Below are positions 20,970-29,849 of a stretch of DNA of 31,007 nt, piece after piece. The position numbers and the translations under genes are program-made. Origin of the DNA: an uncultured Eisenbergiella sp. (GTDB lineage: Bacteria > Bacillota > Clostridia > Lachnospirales > Lachnospiraceae); assembly GCA_910585455.1 (NCBI GenBank), contig CAJUEL010000052.1, positions 1-31,007 of the forward strand, read 5' to 3'. Position 1 is the first letter of the stretch, and each line of letters opens with the position of its first letter. The notes under the pieces were generated by a model, which worked only from the letters and a program-made list of their open reading frames with translations, searched no databases and was not told the origin of the DNA.

Positions 20970-21731
20970 TCACTCTCCGTCTATGACATCGCTCATGTCA
21001 TAAAGCCCTGCGGATTTCCCCGCCAGATATTTTGCCGCCTGTATCGCGCCCTTTCCGAATACGGTTCTGGAATAAGCGCGATGGGACAACGTGATGACCT
21101 CATCCGTCCCCGCAAAGATCACGTCATGATCTCCCACGATCGTGCCGCCGCGCACCGCCGAAATGCCGATTTCCTTCTGAGGGCGCAGCTCCCGGCGCGC
21201 ACTCCTGTCATATACATAAGCATATTCCTCCGCCAGCGCACCGTTGATGGAATCCGCCAGCGCGACTGCGGTACCGCTGGGCGCATCCAGCTTCTGGTTG
21301 TGATGCTTTTCCACAATCTCAATGTCAAAGCCCGCATCCGCCAGCACCGGCGCCGCTTCCCGCAAAAGCTTCTGTAAAAGATTGATACCCACGGACATGT
21401 TCGCGGAACGCAGCACCGCCACCTTTTTGGAGGCCTCCTCCACATGGGCAAGCTGCTCGTTGGAAAGTCCGGTGGTGCACAGCACACAGGGAATCTGCTG
21501 CTCTGCGCAATGATCCAGCAGGGCATCTACCGCCTGCGCAGAGGCGAAATCGATCACCACGTCCACCTGCTCCTGGCAGGACGCCAGATCTTTATATACC
21601 GGATATGTGTTTTGGATGTGATCGCTCATATCCACGCCGGCAACCACCTCCAGCGCGTCATCCTGGGCGATCAGCTGTGTGATCACCTGCCCCATTCTGC
21701 CATTACAGCCATGCATCAATACCTTTATCAT
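20970..21731 (-). CDS. dapB: 4-hydroxy-tetrahydrodipicolinate reductase
   Basis: NAD(P)H-dependent second step of the diaminopimelate/lysine pathway, acting on the DapA product. The 253-residue protein is normal length. The dinucleotide loop MHGCNGRMGQ is at residues 5-14, and the substrate/catalytic segment EKHHNQKLDAPSGTA is in the middle. Two adjacent ATG codons (21734 and 21731) follow AAAGGAG; the second has the better spacing. The reading frame stays open 57 codons further upstream to overlap the dapA end, but that part has no family match and no ribosome site. It follows dapA by 160 bp and runs into fbp. Confidence 0.95.
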   Translation of the reverse strand: MIKVLMHGCNGRMGQVITQLIAQDDALEVVAGVDMSDHIQNTYPVYKDLASCQEQVDVVIDFASAQAVDALLDHCAEQQIPCVLCTTGLSNEQLAHVEEASKKVAVLRSANMSVGINLLQKLLREAAPVLADAGFDIEIVEKHHNQKLDAPSGTAVALADSINGALAEEYAYVYDRSARRELRPQKEIGISAVRGGTIVGDHDVIFAGTDEVITLSHRAYSRTVFGKGAIQAAKYLAGKSAGLYDMSDVIDGE

Positions 21732-21809
21732 CATATTCTCCTTTCTCAGACATCCCCTGCGGGCACATTTTGCTGTACAGCCCTGCCCAAAGAGTTGCCC
21801 ACAGACAAA

Positions 21810-21837
21810 CAGCAGCACGGTTCTGCCTGTGCTGCTG
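21810..21837 (-). other. Hairpin between dapA and dapB
   Basis: CAGCAGCAC and GTGCTGCTG form a perfect 9-bp stem around 10 nt. On the minus strand TTTGTCTG follows. It may act as a weak attenuator or as an mRNA processing site that sets the dapA:dapB ratio. Confidence 0.4.
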
Positions 21838-21891
21838 CCCATTCTCATGCACAGCTTCCTGTACATCCGCACAAAAAACTGCACCTGCTTC

Positions 21892-22776
21892 TCATAAAAC
21901 GCCAAAATCCTTCATCGCCTTTTCCAGCTTCGCAGCATGCTCCGGTTCCATCTCGGTCAGAGGCATGCGCAGCGTGCCGCCGCAAAGTCCCATCAGCTCT
22001 GCCGCTTTCTTCACAGGAATCGGATTCACCTCACAAAACAGGGCATCCACCAAAGGAAGCGCATCCAGCTGTAATTTGCAGCTGCCTTCCACATCCCCTT
22101 CAAAGAAACGGCTGCAGATTTCATGGGTCTGCCTCGGCGCAACATTGGAAAGCACGGAAATCACACCCTTGCCGCCCAGGGACAGGAGCGGGACAATGAT
22201 GCCGTCTTCTCCGGAATACAGGTCCACACACCCCTTTGCCAGCTGCATCAGATGCGCGGTCTGGCTGATGTTGCCCGTAGCATCCTTCACGCCGACGATG
22301 TTCTCCACATCCGTACAAAGGCTTACGATCGTCTCCGGCTGTAAGGTCACACCGGTACGTCCGGGTATGTTATATAGGATCACCGGAATCTTCACGGAAT
22401 CCGCGATCGTTTTGAAATGCTGATACAGCCCCTTCTGCGTTCCTTTATTATAGTAGGGCGTCACCAAAAGCAGCGCATCCACGCCGATGCTTTCCGCCTC
22501 TTTGGATAAGTATACCGCCGTCTGGGTACAATTGGAACCGGTTCCCGCCACCACAGGGATCCTGTGATTCACCTTTTCGGTACAATAGCGGATCACATCC
22601 AGATGCTCCTCGTGGGTCAGCGTGGAGGATTCCCCCGTCGTGCCGCAGACAATGATCGCATCCGTTCCGTTCTGCACCTGAAATTCGATCAGCTCGCCGA
22701 ATTTCTCATAATCAACCGATCCGTCTTTACAAAAGGGAGTGATGATCGCAACTCCCGCACCTTTAAAAACTGCCAT
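21892..22776 (-). CDS. dapA: 4-hydroxy-tetrahydrodipicolinate synthase
   Basis: Condenses pyruvate and aspartate semialdehyde, the committed step to diaminopimelate and lysine. The 294-residue (beta/alpha)8 protein has the Schiff-base lysine in VGVKDATGN (about 163), the catalytic tyrosine in LYNIPGRTG (about 135) and the GTTGESSTL phosphate/pyruvate loop (about 45-53). The start has a perfect AAGGAGG site. A near-consensus promoter lies just upstream, so it leads the dapA-dapB-fbp operon. The leader is only about 60 nt, too short for a lysine riboswitch. Cytoplasmic. Confidence 0.96.
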   Translation of the reverse strand: MAVFKGAGVAIITPFCKDGSVDYEKFGELIEFQVQNGTDAIIVCGTTGESSTLTHEEHLDVIRYCTEKVNHRIPVVAGTGSNCTQTAVYLSKEAESIGVDALLLVTPYYNKGTQKGLYQHFKTIADSVKIPVILYNIPGRTGVTLQPETIVSLCTDVENIVGVKDATGNISQTAHLMQLAKGCVDLYSGEDGIIVPLLSLGGKGVISVLSNVAPRQTHEICSRFFEGDVEGSCKLQLDALPLVDALFCEVNPIPVKKAAELMGLCGGTLRMPLTEMEPEHAAKLEKAMKDFGVL

Positions 22777-22843
22777 ATTGACCTCCTTACATTTTCATGC
22801 CGGTATGGTACGGTCTTTCAAATTTCCGGTATTTGTCAAAAAT

Positions 22844-22872
22844 ATTTTATCATTCCGCCCGGGCACTGTCAA
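22844..22872 (-). promoter_or_regulatory. Promoter of dapA-dapB-fbp
   Basis: On the minus strand TTGACA (22867-22872) and TAAAAT (22844-22849) are 17 bp apart: a near-perfect sigma-A promoter in the ilvA-dapA gap. Confidence 0.85.
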
Positions 22873-22910
22873 CGTGGTTTTCGCAACAGTAACGAACGTT
22901 AGTAACCGTT

Positions 22911-24122
22911 TTACATGGTCGTCTGCACAAGCTTCGGACAATAGCCTTCCTTTTCAAGCGCCGCCATGATCTCGTTTTTATGCTGTGTCCCGAAGGCTTC
23001 CATCGTGACCCTCAGCTCCACCTCCGCATTGCGGTTGATGGACACAAACTGGTTATGAGACAGCTTGATGACATTGCCGCCCGCCGCCGCGATGATGCCG
23101 GAAACCCTGTGCAGCTGCCCCGGTTTATCGGGCAGCAGCACCGACATGGTGAAAATGCGGTCCCGCAAAATCAGCCCCTGCTGCACCACAGAGGACATGG
23201 TGATCACGTCCATATTGCCGCCGCTTAAAATGGCGACCACCTTTTTTCCCTTCACATCCAGATGCTTTAATGCCGCCACGGTCAACAGGCCGGAATTTTC
23301 CACCACCATTTTGTGGTTTTCCACCATATCCAGAAACGCCACCACAAGCTCCGCGTCCTTCACCGTGACGATATCGTCCAGATTCTGCCGGATATAGGGG
23401 AAAATCTTCTCTCCCGGCGTCTTCACCGCCGTGCCGTCCGCAATGGTGCTCACGCTCTTTAAGGTCGTCACCTTTCCGTTTTTGATGGATTCCTGCATGC
23501 AGTTGGCGGTGGCGGGCTCCACGCCGATCACCTTGATCTTGGGATTCAGCTGCTTGGCAAGCACGGAAACTCCGGTCGCCAGCCCGCCGCCGCCGATGGG
23601 CACCAGAATATAGTCCACCAGGGGCAGCTCCTTGATGATTTCCATGGCGATCGTGCCCTGTCCGGTCGCCACCGCCAGATCATCAAAGGGATGCACGAAG
23701 GTGTAGCCGTGCTTTTCCGCAAGCTCATAGGCCTTCGTGCACGCCTCGTCATATACGTCTCCGTAAAGCACCACCTCCGCGCCGTAGCCCTTCGTGCGGT
23801 TTACCTTGATGAGCGGCGTGCCCACGGGCATGACGATGGTCGCCTTCACCCCATAGCATTTCGCCGCGTAGGCAACGCCCTGGGCATGATTGCCCGCGGA
23901 CGCTGTGATGACGCCCTTTGCCCGCTCCTCCTCCGTGAGCGTACTCATTTTATAATAAGCGCCGCGCACCTTATAAGCGCCTGTAAACTGCATATTTTCC
24001 GGCTTTAAAAAGACCTTCGCTCCGGTTCTTTCGCTGAAATAATCACTGTAGATCAGCTTCGTCTCCAGCGTCACCCGCTTGACTACCTCGGATGCCTCTT
24101 CAAATTTTTCAAGCGTCAGCAT
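22911..24122 (-). CDS. ilvA: Threonine ammonia-lyase with ACT domain
   Basis: Deaminates threonine to 2-oxobutyrate, the entry to isoleucine synthesis or threonine catabolism, using PLP. The 403-residue protein has the PLP lysine in FTGAYKVRGAYY (about 51), the SAGNHAQGVA segment (about 75-84) and the glycine-rich phosphate loop GGGGLATG (about 177-184). A C-terminal ACT regulatory domain (about 325-400) begins IFTMSVLLPDKPGQLHRVS. That single ACT domain fits the shorter tdcB/ilvA-like group common in Firmicutes. Start ATG 24122 is preceded by GGGGGAAGGA. It overlaps the ftsY 3' end by 14 bp, so it is coupled to that operon. Confidence 0.93.
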   Translation of the reverse strand: MLTLEKFEEASEVVKRVTLETKLIYSDYFSERTGAKVFLKPENMQFTGAYKVRGAYYKMSTLTEEERAKGVITASAGNHAQGVAYAAKCYGVKATIVMPVGTPLIKVNRTKGYGAEVVLYGDVYDEACTKAYELAEKHGYTFVHPFDDLAVATGQGTIAMEIIKELPLVDYILVPIGGGGLATGVSVLAKQLNPKIKVIGVEPATANCMQESIKNGKVTTLKSVSTIADGTAVKTPGEKIFPYIRQNLDDIVTVKDAELVVAFLDMVENHKMVVENSGLLTVAALKHLDVKGKKVVAILSGGNMDVITMSSVVQQGLILRDRIFTMSVLLPDKPGQLHRVSGIIAAAGGNVIKLSHNQFVSINRNAEVELRVTMEAFGTQHKNEIMAALEKEGYCPKLVQTTM

Positions 24123-25065
24123 GTTCCTTCCCCCTCTCATCTTTTTGAAACAGCGCGTTCACGAACTGGTCCGCGTCAAACTTCTGTAAATCCTCGATCG
24201 TCTCCCCCACGCCGATGTATTTCACCGGAATGTGCAGCTCGGACTGAATCGCCACCGCGATGCCGCCCTTCGCCGTTCCGTCCATTTTGGTCAGGATGAT
24301 GCCGGTCAGATTCGCGGTTTCCGCAAACTCCCGCGCCTGCACCAGAGCGTTTTGCCCGGTGGAAGCGTCCAGCACCACCAGGTTTTCCCGGTGCACGCCC
24401 GGAAATTCCCGGTCGATGATGCGGTTCATCTTTTTTAACTCCTCCATCAGGTTTTTCTTATTGTGGAGCCGTCCCGCCGTATCGCACAAAAGCACGTCCA
24501 CATGGCGCGCCTTCGCCGCGCTGACCGCATCATATATGACGCTGGCAGGATCTGAGCCTTCCCTGCCGCCCACCATGTCCACGCCGGCGCGGTTTGCCCA
24601 TTCTGCAAGCTGCTCGCCCGCCGCCGCCCGGAAGGTGTCCGCCGCCGCGATCAGCACCCTGCGCCCCTGGTCCTTCAGCTTTCCGGCGAGCTTTCCCACA
24701 GAGGTGGTTTTTCCCACGCCGTTTACGCCGATCACCAGCACCACGGATTGTTCCTTTTCAAAATCGTAGGCGGTCTCCCCCACGTCCATCTGCTCCCGGA
24801 TGCTGTCGATCAAAAGCTGTCTGCAACTTTCCGGCTCCCGGATGCCCCGCTCCCGCACCTGCTTTTTGAGCCGGTCTAAAATATCAGAGGTCGCGTTGAC
24901 CCCCAGGTCACCCATGATCAGGATTTCCTCCAGCTCCTCGTAAAAATCGTCGTCAATCGAGGAAAATCCCGAAAAAATCGAGTCAATTCCACTCACGATG
25001 TTGTCTCTGGTCTTGGTCAGACCCGCCTTTAAGCGGGCAAAAAAACCTTTCTTTTCCTCTTCCAT
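24109..25065 (-). CDS. ftsY: Signal recognition particle receptor FtsY
   Basis: Membrane-associated GTPase that docks SRP-ribosome complexes at the Sec translocon. The 318-residue protein has a short N-terminal basic/amphipathic part (1-25), an N domain of four helices (about 25-100) and the G domain. G1 is GVNGVGKTT (113-121), G2 DTFRAAA (143-149), G3 DTAGR (195-199) and G4 TKMD (259-262). The long acidic A domain of enterobacterial FtsY is absent, as usual in Firmicutes. GGGAG precedes the ATG. It follows smc by 155 bp of palindrome-rich DNA. Confidence 0.97.
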   Translation of the reverse strand: MEEEKKGFFARLKAGLTKTRDNIVSGIDSIFSGFSSIDDDFYEELEEILIMGDLGVNATSDILDRLKKQVRERGIREPESCRQLLIDSIREQMDVGETAYDFEKEQSVVLVIGVNGVGKTTSVGKLAGKLKDQGRRVLIAAADTFRAAAGEQLAEWANRAGVDMVGGREGSDPASVIYDAVSAAKARHVDVLLCDTAGRLHNKKNLMEELKKMNRIIDREFPGVHRENLVVLDASTGQNALVQAREFAETANLTGIILTKMDGTAKGGIAVAIQSELHIPVKYIGVGETIEDLQKFDADQFVNALFQKDERGKEHADA

Positions 25066-25090
25066 GGCACTCTCCCTAATCTGTCAAACT

Positions 25091-25120
25091 GTAACAGTTC
25101 AGACAAGTCTGAACTGTTAC
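25091..25120. repeat. Near-perfect GTAACAGTTCAG palindrome in the smc-ftsY gap
   Basis: GTAACAGTTCAGAC (25091-25104) and GTCTGAACTGTTAC (25107-25120) form a perfect 14-bp stem with only AA between. It shares its arms with the palindrome at 8150-8177. It is the first of three palindromes side by side. Confidence 0.8.
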
Positions 25121-25121
25121 A

Positions 25122-25161
25122 GCATCCGCCCATGAAAATTGCTGCGCAATGGGGCGGATGC
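25122..25161. repeat. Second palindrome of the smc-ftsY gap
   Basis: GCATCCGCCC (25122-25131) pairs perfectly with GGGCGGATGC (25152-25161). Its loop contains a small ATTGC/GCAAT hairpin. Confidence 0.75.
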
Positions 25162-25184
25162 CTGCTACCGGCACGATTTCGCAC

Positions 25185-25209
25185 GGTCTGCGCGATAAAC
25201 GCGCAGACC
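25185..25209. repeat. Third palindrome of the smc-ftsY gap (GGTCTGCGCG family)
   Basis: GGTCTGCGCG (25185-25194) and CGCGCAGACC (25200-25209) pair perfectly around ATAAA. The core and the CTACCGgCACG upstream flank match the hairpin at 2235-2267. Confidence 0.75.
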
Positions 25210-25220
25210 TGCTTGAACCG

Positions 25221-28200
25221 TTACGTTAAATCTTTGTCAATCAGGCTGACGCTCACCAGCGTGGAAACGCCCTTTTCCTGCATGGTGATGCCGTAAAGCC
25301 GGTCCGCCGCCTCCATCGTGCCCCTCCTGTGAGTGATGACGATGAACTGGGTATGGGCGGTCAGCTTATGTAAATATTTCGCATAGCGCCCCACGTTGCT
25401 GTCGTCCAGGGCCGCCTCGATTTCGTCCAGCAGGCAGAAGGGGGATGGTTTTAAATTCTGGATGGCAAACAACAGCGCGATGGCTGTCAGCGCCTTTTCC
25501 CCACCGGAAAGCTGCATCATATTCTGCAGCTTTTTCCCTGGCGGCTGGGCGATGATGCGGATGCCCGCTTCCAGAATGTCCTCATCCTCCATCAGCTCCA
25601 GCGTGCCCTTTCCGCCGCCGAACAGCTCCTTGAATACCTTGTCAAACTCCCGGGAGATTTCGGAAAACTTCTCCTTAAACTGCCGGCGCATGGCCTCGTC
25701 CAGCTCTATGATGATGTCGGTCAGCGTCTTTTCCGCCTCCACCAGATCGTCATGCTGGGTTTTTAAAAAGGTATAGCGTTCCATCAGGTTTTTGTAATCC
25801 TCGATCGCGTTGACGTTTACATCTCCCAGCCTGCGGATCGAATCCTTCAATGCAGCGGCGGTTTTTTTCATCTCCGCCAGATCGGTCATCGTCTCGTCCC
25901 GCAGCGCAGCCGCGTCCCGCAGGGTGATCTCGTACTCGTTCCACATGTAGTTGATCTGGTTTTCGATGGATTCCTCCAGCTTTTCCTTCTGGGCGTTTAA
26001 CCGGTACACCTCCTTGTCCAGCGCGTTCATGCGGGCGGACAGCTCTTCCCGTTCCGCAAAGAAATTCTTCTGCTTTGCCGCCAGCGCCTCCCGGCGGGCG
26101 CTGTCTGCCTCCAGCCTTCTGGAGGCGTCGTCCTGGGCGGTATGGGACGCAGCGATCGTCTTTTCGATCTCTGTGATGTTGTGTTCCTTGTGCCCGATCT
26201 GTTCTTTTCCGGAAGCGATGCCTTCCAAAACCTCTTTCAGCTCCCCGGTATACCGTTCGATTTCCCCGTTGATGCGGTCCTCGTTGGACTGATGAAAGCC
26301 CAGCTGTTGGCGGATTTTTTCCACCTCCACCTCCTGCTCGCTCAAAACGGCGGTCTGGGAAGATTCCTCCCGGCGCTTCTCCTCCAGCTCTGCCTGCAGC
26401 ACGGCAATCTCTTCCTCCGCGCTCTTTTCCGTGGCCTCGGAAGCCGTAAGCTGCCGCAGGATATCCTCCTTTTCCTGCCGGATCTGCCCGGCCTGCTCCC
26501 GGATTTCCTCCTCTTCCTTTTTGAGGGAATCAAAGCCCGCTTCCGCCTGGGATTTCTTTTCCTGGGCCGAAAGCACATTCAGGCGGGCGGTATTCTGACG
26601 GATAAAGGCTTCCTGCAGGGCGGCGCGGGATTCCTCCAGCTCCATGCGCAGCTTATTTCTGCGCCGCTTGGTCTGCTCGATATCATCCAACAGCTCATCT
26701 GCCAGCAGCAGGCTCTTTTTCACCTTCGCCTCCAGCTCCTCCATCTCTCTGCGCCGCCCCAAAAGGTTGCTGCTGTTTTTAAACGCGCCGCCGCTGATGG
26801 CGCCGCCCGGCACCAAAAGCTCTCCCTCCAGGGTGACGACCCGCAGGGTGTAGCCGTATTTTTTTTCCAGGCGCACCGCGTTATCCACGTGATCGACCAC
26901 CACGATCCTGCCCAAAAGCGATCTTGCCACGTCCCTGTAGCTGCTTTCCGTGGAAACCAGCGTGTGGGCCAGCCCCAGCACGCCCTGCTCCGAAAGCACC
27001 TCCTTCTGCCGAAGCTCCTGCGCGTTTTTGATGCTGCTTAAGGGTAAAAAGGTGGCGCGTCCGCCTTTCGTCTGCTTCAGAAAGCCGATCATTTTCTTGG
27101 CGGTCTCCTCCGTGTCCGTCACGATGTTCTGGATACTGCCGCCCAGCGCCGTTTCGATGGCGGTCTCATATTTCTTTTCCACTTTAATAATATCCGCCAC
27201 CACGCCGACGATGCCCGGATTGTGCTCCTTTTGCTCCATGACGCGCCGGACGCTGTTGCCGTAGCCCTCGTAGCGCTCGGTCAGGTTGCTTAACGCATCC
27301 AGCTTCGATTTATCCTGATGGTATAAAACCTGGGTATCCCGCAGCTTTTTATCCTTTTCCGCAAGCTCCTCCCGCATGCCGGAAAGCCGCTCCTCCATCC
27401 CGGTCTGCGCGTCGTTTAGCGCTGTGATCTCCCGGTTTACCGCCGCAAAGGCTTCCTCCAGCTCCCGGATGCTCTCCTCCTGTGTGGCCTCGTCGGACTT
27501 CGCCCGCAGCAGGCGGGAATTCAATTCCGCTCTCCGGATCTGCAGCTGCTCCTGCATCGTATCAAAACGCCCCATCTGGGACTTGATCGCCGCCCGGTCG
27601 TTCAGCGTCTGGATGATTGTATTCTTTCCCGTTTCAATGGAAGCGTTCAGCGCAGCGATCCTCGCCTGCAGGTTCTCCAGCCTGTCCGCCGCCTCATTTC
27701 GCTGGACCATAAGCTCCTGAAACCTTGCGTCTATTTCGGCACGCTTGCCAAGCAGCTCCTCCCGCTGGGCGCTGCGGGAATCGATTTCTGCCTGCAAAGT
27801 TTCCTGCCTGCTCTTTAAGTGTCCCTCATTGCCCCGGATGGAATTGATCTGCTCCTTCAAAACGGCGATCTCTCCCTCCAGCTTTCCCCGCAGCACGGAG
27901 GAATCCGTCAGCTGTGCCCGGGCCTGCCCCATTTCCTTTTCCAGCCGTTCGCTCTCCGCCTGAATCCGCTCATATTCCTCCCGGATTCCCTCGTATTTTT
28001 CGCTGGTTTCCTGTAAATCCCCGGACGCGATCGTCAGGCTTTTTTCCGTTTCCGCAAGCTGTCCTCTGACCCGTTCGCTCTCCAGCAAAAATACGTTTAC
28101 ATCCAGCGCCTTTAATTCTTCCTTTTTCTTTAAATAAACCTTCGCCTTCTCGGACTGCTTCTCCAGCGGCTCCACCTGCTTCTCCAGCTCCGCCAAAATG

Positions 28201-28778
28201 TCCGTCACGCGCAGGAGGTTCTGCTTCTCGGTTTCCAGCTTTTTGACCGCCGCGTCCTTTCTGCGCTTGAACTTCACAATACCCGCCGCTTCGTCAAACA
28301 GCTCCCGGCGTTCCTCCGGCTTTCCGCTCAGAATCTTGTCGATCTGGCCCTGTCCGATGATGGAATAGCCCTCTTTTCCGATGCCGGTATCATAAAAAAG
28401 CTCATTCACATCCTTTAGCCGGCAGGGCGTGCCGTTGATCAGATATTCGCTCTCACCCGAGCGGTACAGTCTTCTCGCCACTGTCACCTCATCATAATCG
28501 ATGGACAGCTGATGGTCGGCATTGTCCAATGTGATCGCCACATAGGCATAGCCCAGGGGCTTCCTCATCTCAGTACCGGAAAAAATAACGTCCTGCATGG
28601 AAGCGCCGCGCAGCTGCTTGATCCGCTGCTCGCCCAGCACCCAGCGCACCGCGTCCGCAACGTTACTCTTTCCGCTGCCGTTTGGTCCTACAATGCCCGT
28701 AATTCCGTTGTGAAACTGAAAATTGATCTTATTGGCGAACGATTTAAACCCATGTACCTCTATACTTTTTAAATACAT
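25221..28778 (-). CDS. smc: Chromosome segregation protein SMC
   Basis: ATPase that condenses and segregates chromosomes together with ScpA/ScpB. The 1185-residue protein has normal architecture. The N-terminal head carries Walker A GPNGSGKS (31-38). Two long coiled coils (about 165-495 and 680-1015) flank the hinge (about 515-665, with IVGVVADIIKVEKKYETAIETALGGSIQNIVT). The C-terminal head has signature LSGGEKALTAIALLFA and Walker B PFCLLDEIEAALD. GAGGAG lies 9 bases before the ATG, and it starts 13 bp after the rnc stop. Confidence 0.98.
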   Translation of the reverse strand: MYLKSIEVHGFKSFANKINFQFHNGITGIVGPNGSGKSNVADAVRWVLGEQRIKQLRGASMQDVIFSGTEMRKPLGYAYVAITLDNADHQLSIDYDEVTVARRLYRSGESEYLINGTPCRLKDVNELFYDTGIGKEGYSIIGQGQIDKILSGKPEERRELFDEAAGIVKFKRRKDAAVKKLETEKQNLLRVTDILAELEKQVEPLEKQSEKAKVYLKKKEELKALDVNVFLLESERVRGQLAETEKSLTIASGDLQETSEKYEGIREEYERIQAESERLEKEMGQARAQLTDSSVLRGKLEGEIAVLKEQINSIRGNEGHLKSRQETLQAEIDSRSAQREELLGKRAEIDARFQELMVQRNEAADRLENLQARIAALNASIETGKNTIIQTLNDRAAIKSQMGRFDTMQEQLQIRRAELNSRLLRAKSDEATQEESIRELEEAFAAVNREITALNDAQTGMEERLSGMREELAEKDKKLRDTQVLYHQDKSKLDALSNLTERYEGYGNSVRRVMEQKEHNPGIVGVVADIIKVEKKYETAIETALGGSIQNIVTDTEETAKKMIGFLKQTKGGRATFLPLSSIKNAQELRQKEVLSEQGVLGLAHTLVSTESSYRDVARSLLGRIVVVDHVDNAVRLEKKYGYTLRVVTLEGELLVPGGAISGGAFKNSSNLLGRRREMEELEAKVKKSLLLADELLDDIEQTKRRRNKLRMELEESRAALQEAFIRQNTARLNVLSAQEKKSQAEAGFDSLKKEEEEIREQAGQIRQEKEDILRQLTASEATEKSAEEEIAVLQAELEEKRREESSQTAVLSEQEVEVEKIRQQLGFHQSNEDRINGEIERYTGELKEVLEGIASGKEQIGHKEHNITEIEKTIAASHTAQDDASRRLEADSARREALAAKQKNFFAEREELSARMNALDKEVYRLNAQKEKLEESIENQINYMWNEYEITLRDAAALRDETMTDLAEMKKTAAALKDSIRRLGDVNVNAIEDYKNLMERYTFLKTQHDDLVEAEKTLTDIIIELDEAMRRQFKEKFSEISREFDKVFKELFGGGKGTLELMEDEDILEAGIRIIAQPPGKKLQNMMQLSGGEKALTAIALLFAIQNLKPSPFCLLDEIEAALDDSNVGRYAKYLHKLTAHTQFIVITHRRGTMEAADRLYGITMQEKGVSTLVSVSLIDKDLT

Positions 28779-28791
28779 GAAAAAAAGCTCC

Positions 28792-29508
28792 TCACTTTTG
28801 TTTTTTCCTCAAATATAAAATCGCCTCGTAAGCCGCCTGCTGCTCCGCCGCCTTTTTCGTGCGCCCCCTTCCGCTGCCCGCTACCTGTCCGTTTAACACG
28901 GCATCCACTAAAAACTCCTTGTCATGGTCCGGCCCTTCCTCACCCGTAAGCTCATAGGTGAGCCTGCTTTGGCTGTCCGTCTGGATCATTTCCTGCAATA
29001 CGGTTTTGCTGTCGTAAAATAAAATTTTATTCTCCAGATCGGAAAGAATGAAGCGATGGATGAAATCGTGCGCCGCCATAAAGCCTCCATCCAGATACAG
29101 CGCGCCGATCAATGCCTCCATCGCGTCCGAGGTGATGGAATCCCGCCGCCTGCCGCCCGTTGCCTCCTCTCCCTTTCCCAAAAGCATGTAGCTGCCCAGC
29201 TCCAGCTCCCTTGCGCAAAACGCCAGCGCCGGCTCACATACCATGGAGGAGCGCAGCTTGGTGAGCTTTCCCTCCGGCAGCTGTGGATTTTCATGAAATA
29301 AAAAATCGCTGGATATCAGCTCCAGCACCGCATCCCCCAAAAACTCCAGCCTCTCATAATCCTGCAATTTATTGATCTTCTGTTCGTTCGCATAGGAGCT
29401 GTGGGTGAGCGCCTGCTTTAACAGGCGCTGATCCCGAAACCGGTAACCGATTTTTTCCTCCAGCCCAACTGCCGTAAATGCTTCCGCCATATTCTCCTGC
29501 CCTGTCAT
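28792..29508 (-). CDS. rnc: Ribonuclease III
   Basis: Cuts double-stranded RNA in rRNA maturation and mRNA turnover. The 238-residue protein has the RNase III domain (about 15-155) with signature ERLEFLGDAVL. Metal ligands are E55, D59, D128 and E131. A C-terminal dsRNA-binding domain (about 168-236) ends GRGRTKKAAEQQAAYEAI. The start overlaps the acpP stop by 4 bp (ATGA), so the two are coupled. An internal ATG at 29490 with AGGAG is an alternative start. Confidence 0.97.
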   Translation of the reverse strand: MTGQENMAEAFTAVGLEEKIGYRFRDQRLLKQALTHSSYANEQKINKLQDYERLEFLGDAVLELISSDFLFHENPQLPEGKLTKLRSSMVCEPALAFCARELELGSYMLLGKGEEATGGRRRDSITSDAMEALIGALYLDGGFMAAHDFIHRFILSDLENKILFYDSKTVLQEMIQTDSQSRLTYELTGEEGPDHDKEFLVDAVLNGQVAGSGRGRTKKAAEQQAAYEAILYLRKKQK

Positions 29509-29744
29509 TTCTGTTCATCCTGTGCCCGCAGGATCAGCTCCATCGCTTCTCCCACGGTCACCACCTTTTCCGCATCCTTCTGTGAAATCCTGATATCGAA
29601 GGTTTCCTCGATCCCCATGACGATCTGGTACACATCCAGGGAATCCGCGCACAAATCCTCCACAAAGGAGGTTTTTGGCGTCAGCTCCTTCGGATCCACG
29701 CTCATCACTTCCGCGATGATCTGCTTTAATTTTTCCAGTTCCAT
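29505..29744 (-). CDS. acpP: Acyl carrier protein
   Basis: Carries growing acyl chains on a phosphopantetheine arm during fatty-acid synthesis. The 79-residue protein has the attachment serine S35 in ADSLD. The helix after the serine reads VYQIVMGIEETF, where most ACPs have TVELVMALE, a mild variation. Start ATG 29744 has GGGGG 7 bases upstream; the longer frame adds 13 residues without family support. It lies between plsX and rnc without the fabD/fabG genes often found here. Confidence 0.95.
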   Translation of the reverse strand: MELEKLKQIIAEVMSVDPKELTPKTSFVEDLCADSLDVYQIVMGIEETFDIRISQKDAEKVVTVGEAMELILRAQDEQK

Positions 29745-29849
29745 ATTGATACCCCCGCATACCGCAGACATAGCCTGCGACATGCAGCAATCAGCAGGTC
29801 CGGATCGCCGGCCGCTTCTGCTGCATAAACCAACAGGCTTGTACCTGGC

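Noticed and set aside
22777..22910. Lysine riboswitch or T-box in front of dapA
   Set aside because: The promoter leaves a leader of only about 60 nt, too short for either, and no conserved motif was seen.
26142..27041. Long plus-strand open frame inside smc
   Set aside because: It mirrors the coiled-coil coding sequence, giving Leu/Phe-rich nonsense; smc is intact on the other strand.
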